A stretch of DNA of 64,000 nucleotides from Hericium rajendrae (GCA_033439255.1 CM065887.1:1736001-1800000), one strand, 5' to 3'; positions 32,962-44,520 are shown, counted from the stretch's first letter. Program-made: numbers and translations. Notes: generated from the sequence alone by a model not told the origin.

Positions 32962-34026
32962 TTGCCCTTGCAGGCCTCCCTCACTGCCATTCCTTGCTGC
33001 CACCCCTCCCTCATCGACTCCTCGTCTCCCAACATCGCCTCCACAAATCACCGGACAATGCATGCTCCTTTGCACACGGGCCAGGCATGCCAGTACACAC
33101 ACGGCTGGCGGATGGCCATGGTCATGCACGGGCACATCAGCCAGCACATGCACGCATGCACGTCATGCGTGGCCATGCAAGGCGTGCTTGCATGCAGGCC
33201 CCGGAGCCTCTACGCAGGCCTCTGCGTAATGCATGAGCCTGATGCCTCGCACATGCCCACCATGCTCCGCTGCACCTGCCACACCTCGCATACGAGCCAG
33301 CACCCAGAGGATGCCCGCCGTACCTCACGTATGGGCCCGCAGCAGTCCAGCACCCCGTGCATGCTCCCCATGCCTTGTCCACGCTCCCACGCCTCGCCCA
33401 CATCCTCTACACTCTCGCCTATGCCCCCCGTGCCCCACTCATGCCCCTCACGCCTCACTCATGCCCCCCGTGCCTCGCTCACATCCCCCGTGCCTTGCTC
33501 ACATCCCCCACGTCTCGCTCACATCCTCCACGCCTCGCTCACACCTCCCATGGCATCCCCCGGGCCCGCGATGCCTGTCGTATCCCGCAGACACCCACCA
33601 TATCCTGCGGACACCCGCTGCACCTCGCGGACGATGCCACCGTGCCCGCAATATCTCGTGCACGAGCCAGCAGGAGCCTCACGCCCTGTGCAACATCCGG
33701 CGTGCCTTGTGCGTGGCCACCGAACCCCGACATGTCACCCATGCCTGCCGCGCTTTACGCACAGGCCTACCACACCCCGGCGACTTGAGCACACCCACCG
33801 CCGTGCCCCGCTGCGCCTCACGCATACCCCGCGTCTTGCATATGAGCCCGCCACAGCCCGACACCAGTGCGCACAGCCCCGGCGCTTCTCGTGTCTCACG
33901 CACAGACCTAGCACCTCACGGATAGGCCAGTGCCTCACGCACAGGCTCAGCACCTTACGGATAGGCTTGCTGTGCTGCACACACAACTCCTGTGCTCCGC
34001 ACACCTGCCGCGCCTGGTGCACTTGA
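32962..34026 (+). other. GC-rich body of the A arm with a 354-codon open frame
   Basis: The longest frame (MPLQASLTAIPCCHPSL) is Cys/His/Pro/Arg/Thr-rich without recognisable domains. Two other phases are open for 140-230 codons with similar composition, so the opening is probably a by-product of base composition. Within it, 33400-33550 repeats a ~23-base unit (GCCTCGCTCACATCCCCC). Confidence 0.4.
33400..33550. repeat. ~23-base minisatellite in the A arm of AB-2
   Basis: Five to six tandem variants of CGTGCCTCGCTCACATCCCC. The unit is short and GC-rich, and replication slippage probably built it. Confidence 0.7.
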
Positions 34027-34439
34027 GCGCACTTGTCTGTGTTGCATGCGTTGTTCATATTAGTAGTGTAATTGATTGTACTACTAGCCACATTAAATAT
34101 AATTGATTTTTTTTGTACTTAATTGACTTCTAAGGTAGTAATAATAGTATTCATATCTCACTTACTGTAGGGATCATAAGGACCATAGGGACCATAGCAA
34201 GCCAGTGAATTTATATAGCAGCTATAGCTGCCCCTTAGAAATATATAGCACTATATAGTGTCTAACTACTGCTATATAAGCTATGATAGGCCTCATAGCC
34301 TTATATAGTTGAGAAAGATGGCTACATAGATGATGACAGATCTAATAGCATTATGATAGGACATATAAATGAACACTAGACTATATAAAATTTTAATTTC
34401 TCAGATGTCAATACACATAAGTTTTACTTGTCAAGCATT

Positions 34440-36441
34440 AAACACATTTATTATAAATTAAAACACAAGAAAAAACAAAATGGTCAGAGGTGGAATTGAA
34501 CTTGAGCAAACACCTTAACAGCCGTTAAGGCATTGCTTACATAAGCAAAACTCGGTTTTGAAGTGCAACATCTCCCTGCTAGCCTTTTCTTCAGACAGTT
34601 GTTGAAGCCAGTGGTCCCTCTACCAGTGGCTGTAACACTTTCAGACTACTTCTCCTCCCCTCGATGTGGGTGGGTGGAGAGGATGTCTACCCGATGGCTG
34701 TAGTGGTCATCCTGTATGTATCTCACTTGCTGATGTGGCAGACTAATTTCATTTTAGCTCTATCAATACTGCACCAATGAAGGTGGATAAGAGCTCATTG
34801 AAAGCAGATTTGTAGCTGCTTTTAGATAATATCTTGTGAGTCATAATAGCACCACTAGTAATCAAGATATAGGGGTATGACTGATTGATGATGTGGCAGA
34901 TATACTGGATCATATCTTCACTTCCTGTGATCTGATTTTTGCATTCTAAATTGTTTTGCAAAGCTGCTATATAGTATGTTTCAACCCAGATTACTGCTTG
35001 TTGATTGATTCATTTGTTGCAGAGCTATGAGACAGTCATTGTTTACAGTAGGCTAACTCTTGGATGCATGTTTTGCTTATGTAAGCAGATGCTAATACTT
35101 CATTCAGCTACATAAGGTCCTGTGGGATCACATCACTGAGAGTCTCAGAACCCAGTGCTACTGATAAATTGCATTTTTGGCTCATTTAAGTAATAAACAG
35201 TATCTAACTTTGTTTGCTGCATATCTCTTTACTAGCTTTGTCTTTCCATAAGCAGTAAACTGTATTGGAGACAGGTTTTCTGATAGATCCAGACAAACTT
35301 GAGAACAAGTGAATCGGCAGAGAACTGACCAGTTTAGCTAGAATTCAAACATTTTAGGGAGAGAAACAAAGAAATGCTTTGCATTCTGCGAGTTCTTAAC
35401 CAATCCAGATGCATAAAATATGGCTGGAAAGCTATAAATAAGTGGATCTATATGCACTTGAGAATGAGTAAATTGGAGGAGAATTGACTAAGTTAGCTCA
35501 AGTTCAAATATTGTAGGGGGAAAATTTAGGAATTCATTTCACTCTGTGAGTTCTGCATGGATCAGGATGCAAAAAATACAATCAGAAAGCGATAAATGAG
35601 GAGATTCAGACACATTTGAGAACATGTGAATTGATTGAGAACTGATCAAGTTACATTAAATTAAGTGTAAATAAAAGTCCGGCCAGACCTGGAGTTGAAC
35701 CTGCAACCTCTAATGAGTGTTAAGAGATAGGTCACATGGTGTGCGCCTTAACGGCCGTTAAGGCACACACCATGTGACCTACCTCTTAATGGCTGTTAAC
35801 AGGTAGATCACATAATTATCTAACTTTGTTTGCTGTATATCTTTTTACTGGCTCTATCGTTTTGTAAATAGTAACTTGTTTTGAAGACAGGCTTTCTAAT
35901 AGATCCAGATGCACTTGAGAACGAGTAAATCGGTGGAGAATTGGCCAAGTTAGCTAAGATTCAAACATTTTAGAGGGGAAACCAAAGAAATGCTTCGCAT
36001 TCTGCAAGTTCTTAACCGATCCAGATGCACAAAGAGTGGCTGAAAAGCTATAAATGAGTAGATTTAGACGCACTTGAGAACGAGTAAATCGGCTGAGAAT
36101 TGACCAAGGTAGCTTAAGTTCAAATATTGTAGGGGGAAATGTAGGAACTCATTGCACTCTGTGAGTTCTGCACAGATCAGGATGCAAAAAATACTACCAG
36201 AAAGCGATAAATGAGTAGATCCAGATGCATTTGAGAACAGGTGAATTGGTTGAGAACTGATCAAGTTACATTAAATCAAATGTAATTAAAAGTTCGGCCA
36301 GACCTGGAGTTGAACCTGCAAACTCATCAGATCAGTGATCTTGCAATTAGATAAGCTGACTGCCAAATGGGGGTAGTGGTCGTTTTGGTGTCGTTTTCGA
36401 TAGGAAAACCCGGTATAGAGTAAACGATTCTAAGGAATCGT
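34440..36441 (-). repeat. C1: array of tRNA-related SINE-like units
   Basis: Read on the minus strand, three units carry a tRNA-like T-arm with a pol III B-box: GCAGGTTCAACTCCAGGTC near 36330 and 35710, and AAGTTCAATTCCACCTC near 34505. Each is followed by a tail built from a diverged ~155-base monomer (CTCAACCGATTTACTCGTTC, CTGCAGAACTCACAGAGTGC). The outer end at 36441 is GTTACGATTCCTTAGAATCG on the minus strand. A segment 34533-35092 has inverted GCTTACATAAGC ends. No protein gene seen. Confidence 0.55.
35720..35789. repeat. 70-base hairpin centred on AACGGCCGTT
   Basis: GGTCACATGGTGTG...CCTTAACGG pairs with CCGTTAAGG...CACACCATGTGACC with few mismatches. Related CGGCCG-centred hairpins occur near 43430-43457 and 44190-44216 (AGACCTTGTGCGGCCGAACA), next to the same tRNA-like or GCTTACATAAGC words. 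Confidence 0.75.
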
Positions 36442-38190
36442 AACTTTCCAGTCTGCAAATGCAAGAAGATCAAGATTCTGGCCACTTGTCATGTGGTGAG
36501 CACTCAATCCACCCTTTTTGCGCTTTGTGCAGGCCTTGTTATGAGAGTCGAAGAGCTGCTTGCAAAGTGACTCATTCTCTGCCTCCATCAGCTTCTTGTG
36601 GGCATGATCTGCTTCAATATGCTTGTTGGCCTCCTGAAGGAGGCTATATTGCTCATCATAGCCATGACAGAGAGCACTCCGAGAAGCTAATGAAGGTAAA
36701 GCTGGCAGCAGAGAGTCTGGATGGCAAAACACAAGGACTGTTTTGGGCAAAGGCCCGACATCAACAGTGGACCCTGGAGCCACTTGCTCTGGCTGCGCAT
36801 CAACAGAGGCAGTCGATAAATCATCTATCGTGTCTGCAGCAGGTGCCACTGGAGTTCTCGGGTTTGCATCTGCACTTGGCACAGTTCCCATCATGAAGAT
36901 TGGCATCGCTGACTGTGTAGACGTGTTCAAGGCAGGTGTGAAGGCAGAAGGCTCAACGACAGATGGATCATGAGGCCAAATTCCTGTCTTACAAAATGAT
37001 GTTCGAATTGTGAGTGGCGAGAATGCCCTTTGATGTGTATTGTGATAGTGATGAAGGAGGTTGTTCTTTGTCACTTTGATGAATTTCTCTGATAATAAAG
37101 TGATCTCTTTCTTCCATGAAGATGCCAAGGGCCCGAAGACTTCGACATCACAAGGCTGAAGATGATGGGTCATATGCAGAGGCAAGCAAACAACAATAAT
37201 TTTGTACATGGTTGCAAACTGGCAGAACTTGAACGTGCAGTGTGAATTGTGTCCATCAAGAATGAGAAGCTGCCAGTGTTCCTCATTTTCTGGGCGAGTC
37301 AGAGGCTCAAAATGCCATTCTAGCCAGAGATATCCGAGCTCCATGTCAGTCCAGCTGTTCTCCAAGAACGCAATTCTTTGAACGTGTTGTCAGCTCCTTG
37401 CATGCAATCAAGTGACAATTATTCACATGACTTACAATGCTTGCCCTGGATTATGTCTTCCCCATTCCAGGTTCTGCTGCTTCCCTTTGAAGATAGCCAT
37501 CGGTGCGAGGGACCTTCCATCTGCACAAACAGCCTCAATCATTGTAACCAGCTCGCGGTCTCCATCATGAATCTGGTTCACTGTCTTCTGATCATGATCG
37601 ACAAGGACCAGGGTGCATCCTCCAATCCCTAGCATAACTCCTTTCTCATCCATGTTCCAGATGACATCTATAGATAAACCAAACTCCTTGTAAATATCGA
37701 GCAGGATGTCGTAGAATTCTGCAACAAGGGTGGGATTCAGCGCATTTGCTCGGCAGGCCTCGAGATTGGTTGTCCAGCATGCCCGCAAGTCATTGTGTCA
37801 TGTTCGAAACCACCCACTCCATCGAAGACTGACTGGCTTGCCCGAAATAGTTGACACATGCTCTGCAAGAGCTTCAAGAGAGACGGGAACCCCGCGACGC
37901 CTGAGCTCCTTCATCCATGCAATGAGCACCTCCTCCTGCAGTGAACTGAGTGTTTGATATGCGGCATGACTCTCACGACATGTCCCTCCACCTTTCCATC
38001 AACTAGTGAGTGTAGTGTGAGCAACTCCGAAGTCATCTGCTGCAGCTCGAAGAGAGTAGTTCGGGTTCCTGCTCGCATTGACACAGGACTCAGTAACGGC
38101 TCGCAAGGCAGCTTGAAGCTGTTCCTCCTTGTCGGTCATGAGCTGAGCCTTTACCTCGACAGATGTAGGCATGGCAGGTGTGATATGCAC
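36430..38190 (-). pseudogene. pogo/Fot1-type DDD transposase, two in-frame stops, 3' end cut
   Basis: Exons 38190-37436 and 37375-36430 with a 60-base intron (GTAAGT; GAGCTGAC branch). The psq-type helix-turn-helix is NPNYSLRAAADDFGVAH. A CENP-B-like second DNA-binding part follows (LSSLQEEVLIAWMKEL, LEALAEHV). Catalytic aspartates lie in VIWNMDEKGVML, LLILDGHNSHC and LQPCDVEVFG. TGA stops at 37999-38001 and 37798-37800 both stand where CGA would give a sensible Arg (LTS-stop-WKGG, FRT-stop-HND). The C-terminus has a Lys-rich tail, and its last four codons come from the abutting C1 repeat, so the element is truncated there. No terminal repeats found. Confidence 0.8.
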
Positions 38191-39600
38191 ATGGGATAGG
38201 ACTTTTCAGGGATGGGAGAGTGGTGGATGGCTCGGGTGTTGTCAGGGTGTTGCTGGAGGGATGCTACGGCCTCCGGTGAGTCTCCATTTGTCCAAATTAT
38301 CCGAGATGATTTCAGTACATTAGGAAGCGCTAAGACACACTCTAAGACATGTCGAACACATCAATCCAGGGACGTTGACACGTCGAGCATTCGTGTAATG
38401 GCGATATTGTTGCGCTGCTAATGAGGATGACCGCGTCAACCCTGGCTTCTTTCGACATCATTTCTCCATGTCTATCGCATAGCACCACTTAAATTTAAGT
38501 GCGTCTGCTTATTTCCATCCGATTGTACCACTATGCTGAATATAGGAGCTACCTCTCCATTTTCGACCCTTCTACTGTGCATTCAAAACTGCTCTACCTC
38601 CAACTTCATCACCTATTGTTCGATATTTCCACGAGATTAAGGCCAAACAGCACAGCGCCTACTGAATGCATGACTAGCACACATATTTATATCAAAACTT
38701 GAGAGCCTGAAAGTGAGCCAAACCCCGGTGACCAGCAAAAGAACGAAACTCGGCATTTTCGGGGTAAGCTGCCAATGACCTGGACGTACTTATGTTTTAC
38801 CTCTCTAATAAATTCACAAAAAATCCATATGAGCACTGTATTGATATAAGAATACAGGATCGACACTCGCATTAGTGCTTTATGCCAGAGAACGAGGTCA
38901 ACATGAGATCTCGTCAGCCTATCAGGATCTGCAAGATGCGTGCAAGCAGTGTCTGCTATTGGGCCTCTCGAAAGTCTTCCGAGCATGTTTTCACTTAGAT
39001 CTTTTTAGAACTGGGTATTATTATAATACTCTAGCAGATCCTCTTGAAAAAAGTGGAATTTCTGGGTTCCTTGTCCCAAGAGCCTCAAATCTTCGTTGAG
39101 TATGTGATATCGCGCCTTCCAAATCTGGCCTGCACGCCCAAATCACACATTGAACTTCGAGTTTCTTCACGATTTGGCACTCTATTAACTTGAAAATTTC
39201 ACAGCAGAGCAGTATGATGTAGTTATATACAGTCATGTACATAAAATCGCGAAAAGCCCTGTTTTTGGACTCTGTCAGGTGCGGTGACCCACTTCATGAC
39301 GGCGCTTTCCTGGAGGGCTCGTCTCGGGTGATGAAGTGTGCTCCAATGCTCGTTTTGTCCGACTCGGATGTTCCTGGTCAGATGGCACTGGGCTGGTTGA
39401 TGGCGCTGAGGGCGCCAATGGCTTTGGAGAATACGGCGTCAGAGGATTCTTCAAGAGATGATTGTAAATTGTGCGTCTCTCCTGGATAAGGCGAGGTTTG
39501 TGCCTAGAACAAGGCACACAGGGACAAAAAGCAAAAGTAGCCATAGTTCCTTACGGTCTATCCCCTTTGAAAATTGCAGAGATGAAACTGGAAGGAGGGA
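38191..39600. other. No confident gene; short conflicting frames
   Basis: Contains the presumed upstream region of the pogo transposase (38191-38470). Small frames on both strands include a minus-strand 89-codon one at 39544-39275 (Pro/Ser-rich, PSRTKRALEHTSSPE), possibly an exon. I recognise nothing else. Confidence 0.3.
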
Positions 39601-39617
39601 ACAGGAGTGCATATAGT

Positions 39618-41023
39618 CACTGCGCGTTGACCCTAAATGCCCTAGCAGGAAATTTCCAGGTTACCAGGATATCCTGGAGTGACAAGCGAATGTCCGGTCA
39701 GGCTGAGTGACCACTGAGTATTCTAAGAGAACACTAAGCTGACGCACCTCGATTTTCTCTAAGTCGATGCGCTAGGGTTAAGTTCTAGCCCTGTCGAGCT
39801 CGGAACCCTTTACCTAACTCTCCTCTCGACCACCATCTCCCCCGCTGTTGCCTGGCTCGCCGCGCACCATCGTCCGAGTCTATCACCGAGCTGCACTGTC
39901 ACTACGCTTCCATCTCGTGTTAATTTCATCAATGACAGTACCAGTGAGTGGCCTTTCGTGTCGTGCTTTGGCGGCGATTGGCAATGTGCGAACTATCAGA
40001 CTGGCCGGCATCAGGCCTCTCTTTCGGAGACAGAACTCTTTTATGAGACGGAACTCTTTTGTTGCATTCAGGTGAGCTATCCACTTGGGATTGAGAACTC
40101 GGATTGGATGAACAAGGTAAGTGCGCCTTCGCTGTGTACAGACTTTGATGTCCGCATACACGCGCATATATTCGTACTAACAGGGTGAACTGGCATAATC
40201 GAAGGCACCGAGATGAGAATGGCAAGTGTGGATGGAAACATATGTCCGACAGATGTTCACTGTGAGTAAAATTTCATTCAGAACTCCCGAACGGTGGTGA
40301 GTTCACTAGCCATGGATCGGTACGTTCTTTTGCGTCCTTATACGATGATTTGCCCGCCGCATCCCAGCGCTGCACTGCCGACTTTTCGCGCTGTCGACGA
40401 CAAGCTCGTTGACCTGTAGGTATGTGGTTCACAATATGCCTTGCCTTGCCTAGCTTGCCTTGTGTACATTTATTCCGAGTCCGTCTTTAGTGCAAAGTAT
40501 ATATTTCTGTCTCATGTGTATGATAAGAATGATTAATGACAGACGAATTTTATAATGAATAATAAATATCATCCAAGCAATATGAGCAAGGATGCGGGCG
40601 CATCTAGGACACTCAAAATGAACATTCGCCTGAAATCGACAGGGCACAGAGACAGACAGGCGGGTATCCTATCAATGTTCTGTGAAATGATCGAAAGCGT
40701 CATTGGCCTGTCATTGGTGATTTCCTGGCAATGTCCGGGCAGGAAATCGGGGCTCGACGCGCGGTGAGTGGCTTGTCGCTTAGAGGGATGACGGGAGGAG
40801 GAAACAAGATGCGACTTAGTCAAAATCGCGACGCGCGTGGATCATGTGCATGTACAGGGTCTACACGTGAGACACTAATATCTAGTCCGGACATTCTCCG
40901 ATTATCAGTCCTGGCTGGATACTTTCTCGATACTTCAGGATCTTGCCTATATCCGGCCATTATCCCGCCCGGATATTAGGGGTTGACGCGCAGTGAGCAG
41001 GAAATCGAGGGTCAACGCGCGGT
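39618..41023. repeat. Segment bounded by CACTGCGCGTTGACCC-type words
   Basis: CACTGCGCGTTGACCCTAAA at 39618 is matched in reverse orientation by GGGGTTGACGCGCAGTG near 40981, and by similar words near 40745 and 41010. Inside, 39900-40200 has good splice signals (CAG|GTGAGC at 40071, AAG|GTAAGT at 40119, ACTAACAG at 40184). A 36-codon frame sits at 40312-40419 (MDRYVLLRPYTMICPP). It may be an old mobile element with a degraded spliced gene. Evidence is thin. Confidence 0.35.
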
Positions 41024-41046
41024 GTAGTGATCTCTAGGCTCGTTCC

Positions 41047-41104
41047 CAGCCGGTTCCACGTGATCTCATAAATGAGGTGACACTTCTGTGGAACCGGCTG
41101 GGCC
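41047..41104. repeat. 15-bp inverted repeat CCCAGCCGGTTCCAC
   Basis: CCCAGCCGGTTCCAC and GTGGAACCGGCTGGG are separated by about 28 bases, forming a perfect stem. It lies upstream of the truncated frame at 41285 and could be an element end or a regulatory hairpin. Confidence 0.7.
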
Positions 41105-41284
41105 CATCGGTCGTCCTTTTGGCAGGACGCGTCGTTTCCCCGCCAAATCCAAAGCTCGCCTTCGACAGAAAACGAGTCTCGTATTCAAAAAAAAAGTTGT
41201 TTAAGTCAGTAAACAAAAAGTGGTTCTTTGAGCATTTGGAGTCGATTTCAGTAAGTTCATTTTTTTCGAAAAAATAAGAGTACA

Positions 41285-41423
41285 ATGTTCGACTTCAATG
41301 CTGCGCAGCAGCAGCGCGCTGCGCTCTGAGAATTGTTAGAGTTTCTGACCACGAACAACCCCGCGTGTGCCATCTATGAATCATCCGAAGTCCTCAAGGG
41401 AATGCTACATTCGTGATTCTCTA
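41285..41423 (+). pseudogene. Truncated ORF start with two TGA stops
   Basis: ATG at 41285 opens MFDFNAAQQQRAAL, then TGA (41327-41329), ELLEFLTTNNPACAIYESSE, and TGA (41414-41416). Both stops would be Arg if CGA. The frame runs into the 3' end of the DUF6589-type fragment on the other strand. Family unknown. Confidence 0.4.
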
Positions 41424-42552
41424 CTACTCGCTCTGCCAACCGACCTCCTTATTCTCTTCACCCGACTCGGAGTCCATGTCATGCCAGTCATCGTGGGTAT
41501 CTGCTGTAGTATCTTCGAACGTGTCCATATCCAGTTCAACATCGCATTCGCCCATGCGAGGCAACTCTTCATCGCGCTCATCGTCTGTTCCTCCGCTCGG
41601 GTCGCAGTCACTGTTTGAGTCATCCGACTGGTTTGCACTACCGTTGTCATCCTCCCACCCATCATTGATGTTGCTGTGTACGATGGGAATGTTAGTGACC
41701 TCTAGCGGCTGCGGCATGTCTGAGCGTCGGAGAGCAGCTGGGTTATCAAGATGGGGAGGGGGTTGCATAGCAGAGCCTAAGTCTTGCGATGTCGACGTGA
41801 AATCGGCCATCTCAGAAAGCGATAGCTATTTCGACGTCAGCTCTCTGTATGCAGGGGCTTTCTCTGATGAAGCACTTACAACATGCTGCACTTCAGCGGG
41901 TGATTGAGATGAGCTGGCAATTGGCTCGCTTTCAGCCATGCGATGCGCTTGACTGCTGGAGATCACGGCACTGATAGCGCTTGCTGAGATTGTATTATGG
42001 GAAGAGGATGCAGGCTCGGAGGGCAGGAACTGAAGGAGTTCGGAGATGGGGGTAAGACGACGGCGTTCACGAGCTCGCTTGCATTCAGCATTGAAGTCTG
42101 CGAGTGGATTCGTGGTCGATCCAGACGAGAGAGCAGCGAATCCAGTTGCGATCGCGTCAGGTGCAGGCTTCTCATCAGAATCAAAGACTCTGCCCTCCTT
42201 GTACATGTATACCTCATGTTCTTCCAAGCTCTGCATCAGTCGACTAATATCTTTCTGTAGTTCTGGTGTCGTATGCTTCAAACCTTGCTGAGCACCAAGG
42301 TCGGCATGGATGGAAGTAGCTAAACGGCGAAGGATGTCAATGCATGGTGAAACCGTCGCTAGCCAATCCCATGAATGTGCGTTTCCGTCCGCCTTGTAGA
42401 CACGCTATAAAGATGTCAGTAGTTACCGTGACGATAGATGCACCTCACTCACTTTAATCCAGAAGTTTAGATGCTCTTGAATGAGGTCAGCTTCCGCCCA
42501 AGCGTCATTTTTTCCCGACAGATTAAGCAGCCAATTCTTGATAATAATAGTC
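41424..42552 (-). pseudogene. 3' fragment of a DUF6589-type gene
   Basis: Exons 42552-42453, 42404-41880 and 41825-41424 with introns of 48 and 54 bases; all joins keep phase. It covers AWAEADLIQEHLNFWIK, SWDWLATVSPCIDILRRL, then a Ser/Ala-rich linker and an acidic tail (NDGWEDDNGSANQSDDSN). Bases 42074-42573 are about 99% identical to 57897-58396 without gaps, so this is the downstream part of the same gene family as the one at 57897-61552. The upstream part is cut by repeat C2 at about 42572. Confidence 0.7.
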
Positions 42553-42571
42553 CTTTCATGGTTAGTCAGAA

Positions 42572-44520
42572 GTTACGATTCCTTAGAATCGTTTACTCTA
42601 TACCGCCTTTTCATAGTGAAAACGACACCAAAACGATGACTATGCCCATTAGGCAGTTGGCTTATATAATCACACATCTTCAATCTAACGAGTTTGCAGG
42701 TTCAACTTCAGCTCTGGCCAAACTTTCTTGATTTAATGTAACTTGATCAATTTTTGACCAATTCACCTGTTCTCAAATGCATCTGAATCTGCTCATTTAT
42801 TGCTTTCTGACAGTATTTTTTGCATCCTGATCTGTGCAGAAGTCACAGAGTGCAATGAATTTCTACATTTCCCCTCTATAACACTTGAATTTGAGCTAAC
42901 TCAGTTCATTCTCCACCGATTTACTCATTCTCAAATGCATCTAAATCTACTCACTTATAGCTTTGCTACCATACTTTATGTGTCCAAATCGGTTAAGAAC
43001 TCGCAGAATGCAAAGTGTTTCTTTTTTTCCTGTTCTAAAATGCTTGAACCCTAGCTAACTAGGCCAATTCTCAACTGATTTACTCGTTCTAAAATGCATC
43101 AGAACCTACTTATTGATAGCTTTCTGATGGTACCTTAGGCGTCAGGATCGGTGCAAAACTCGCAGAATGCGAATTGTTTCTGCATTTTCCCCCTAAAATG
43201 CTTGAACTCCAGCTAACTTAATCAGTACTCAACCGATTCACCTGTTCTCAAATGCATCTGAATATACCAGAAAGCCGGTCTCCAATACAATTTACTACTT
43301 ACAGAAAGATACAGCCACTAAAATGATACACAGCAAACAAATGTACATACTGTTTATTGATAAAATGAGCAAAACAATGCAATTTATCGGTAGCAGTGGG
43401 TCCTGAGACTCGGTCATGTGATCTTACAAGACCTTGTGCGGCCGAACAAGGTCTTAGCGCCCGCTTACATAAGCATAAGTCGCCTGGAGAGCCAATACAC
43501 TGTATACAGTGATTGCTTTATAGCTCTGCAACCAAGCAATCAATCAACAAACGGTAAATTGTGTTCAAATACCTTGGATTACATCTTTCCAACTCAATTT
43601 AGAATATGAAAATTGGATCACTGCAAGCAGAGATATTCTTCGATTTATGTGTCATATCAGCAAAACAATATTGTCTTTTATCTCAACAACCAATGGTGCT
43701 ATGATGTTGTACACTGTATTGTTAGAAAGCTACTGTAAATCCGAGTTCAACAAGCCCTCATACATCATGATTGATGCAGTATCAGCAGAGCTATAAAGCA
43801 ATCAGTCTGCCACATCATCACAGACATATAGTCCAATAGGTCAGCATTTTGTCATGCTATTTTGTTGTTTGTGGCACTATTCTAGAGCTATTGTAAATCT
43901 GATTCTAATAAGCTTTAACTCATTCTAATTGATGTGGTATTGAGAGAGCTATGGCCTGATCTCTATGCCACATCATCAGAAGATATCCAGAAAGTTGGTG
44001 ATGGCCCCACACCATCATTGGACACCTCAGCCGCAACTCGCTGCAGATGGGGACTGGGCGTGTCCAAGCCTTGTAGTCAGTGTGCACTACTGGTAGTATC
44101 ACACTGACTTCAAAGCTATCTGAAGAAAAGAAGAGAGAGCAGAGAGCGCAACATCAACTACTGCTGACATAAGCTAAGCACAGCCACCAGACCTTGTGCG
44201 GCCGAACAAGGTCTGCTATTGATCACGTGATTGGCCATTAGCTTTGTTCAATAACACAATGTTTGACATTGATCATATATTCAATCTTGAATCTTGTTTG
44301 ATTAGACATACAACTAGACTACTACTATAATTGTAGATATTACAAGTATCTATAGTATAAGCATATATAATAGTGTATATCATATATCGGGCTGAGTATA
44401 ATAAGATATGACAAGTGTGTACTGTATAACATACAAGATTATATATAAAATAAGGTGCTAAGATATATAACATAGCAGAAAATGTAGAGTTATCAGAGGT
44501 AGGAGCTGAACTACTCATGA
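42572..44520 (+). repeat. C2: SINE-like array, mirror orientation of C1
   Basis: Starts GTTACGATTCCTTAGAATCG, the reverse complement of the C1 end at 36441. A tRNA-like head follows with a B-box-like GCAGGTTCAACTTCAG near 42695, then ~155-base monomers (CTCAACTGATTTACTCGTTC). Further SINE-like pieces at 43400-44520 include two AGACCTTGT...ACAAGGTCT hairpins (43430 and 44190) and a GAGGTAGGAGCTGAACTAC T-arm-like word near 44492. No gene seen. Confidence 0.5.

Larger units (their letters stand above)
31085..34407. mobile_element. AB-2: bidirectional AB element, 3.3 kb including MITE D3
   Basis: The left end near 31085 (CTGAGAAATTTAAC) and right end near 34407 (TTTAATTTCTCAGATG) are imperfect inverted repeats. 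From left: a CTATAG-rich tail (31100-31340), the B arm read leftward (TATA at 31898-31904), D3 inserted in the centre (32037-32617), a promoter region (32690-32870), the A arm read rightward (32870-34090), and a CTATATAG-rich tail (34180-34390). The target duplication is not conserved clearly. Confidence 0.65.

Noticed and set aside
32962-34026. 354-codon ORF as a real Cys/His-rich protein
   Set aside because: Other phases are open for 140-230 codons with the same composition, no domain is seen, and matching arms in other copies do not keep the same frame.
36290-36375. Functional tRNA gene
   Set aside because: Only a T-arm with B-box is convincing; the acceptor stem and A-box are not, and the unit is part of a repeated SINE-like sequence.
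42572-42605. Helitron 3' hairpin at the C repeat terminus
   Set aside because: CGATTCCTTAGAATCG is a hairpin, but no CTRR end, no TC start and no Rep/Hel gene are seen.
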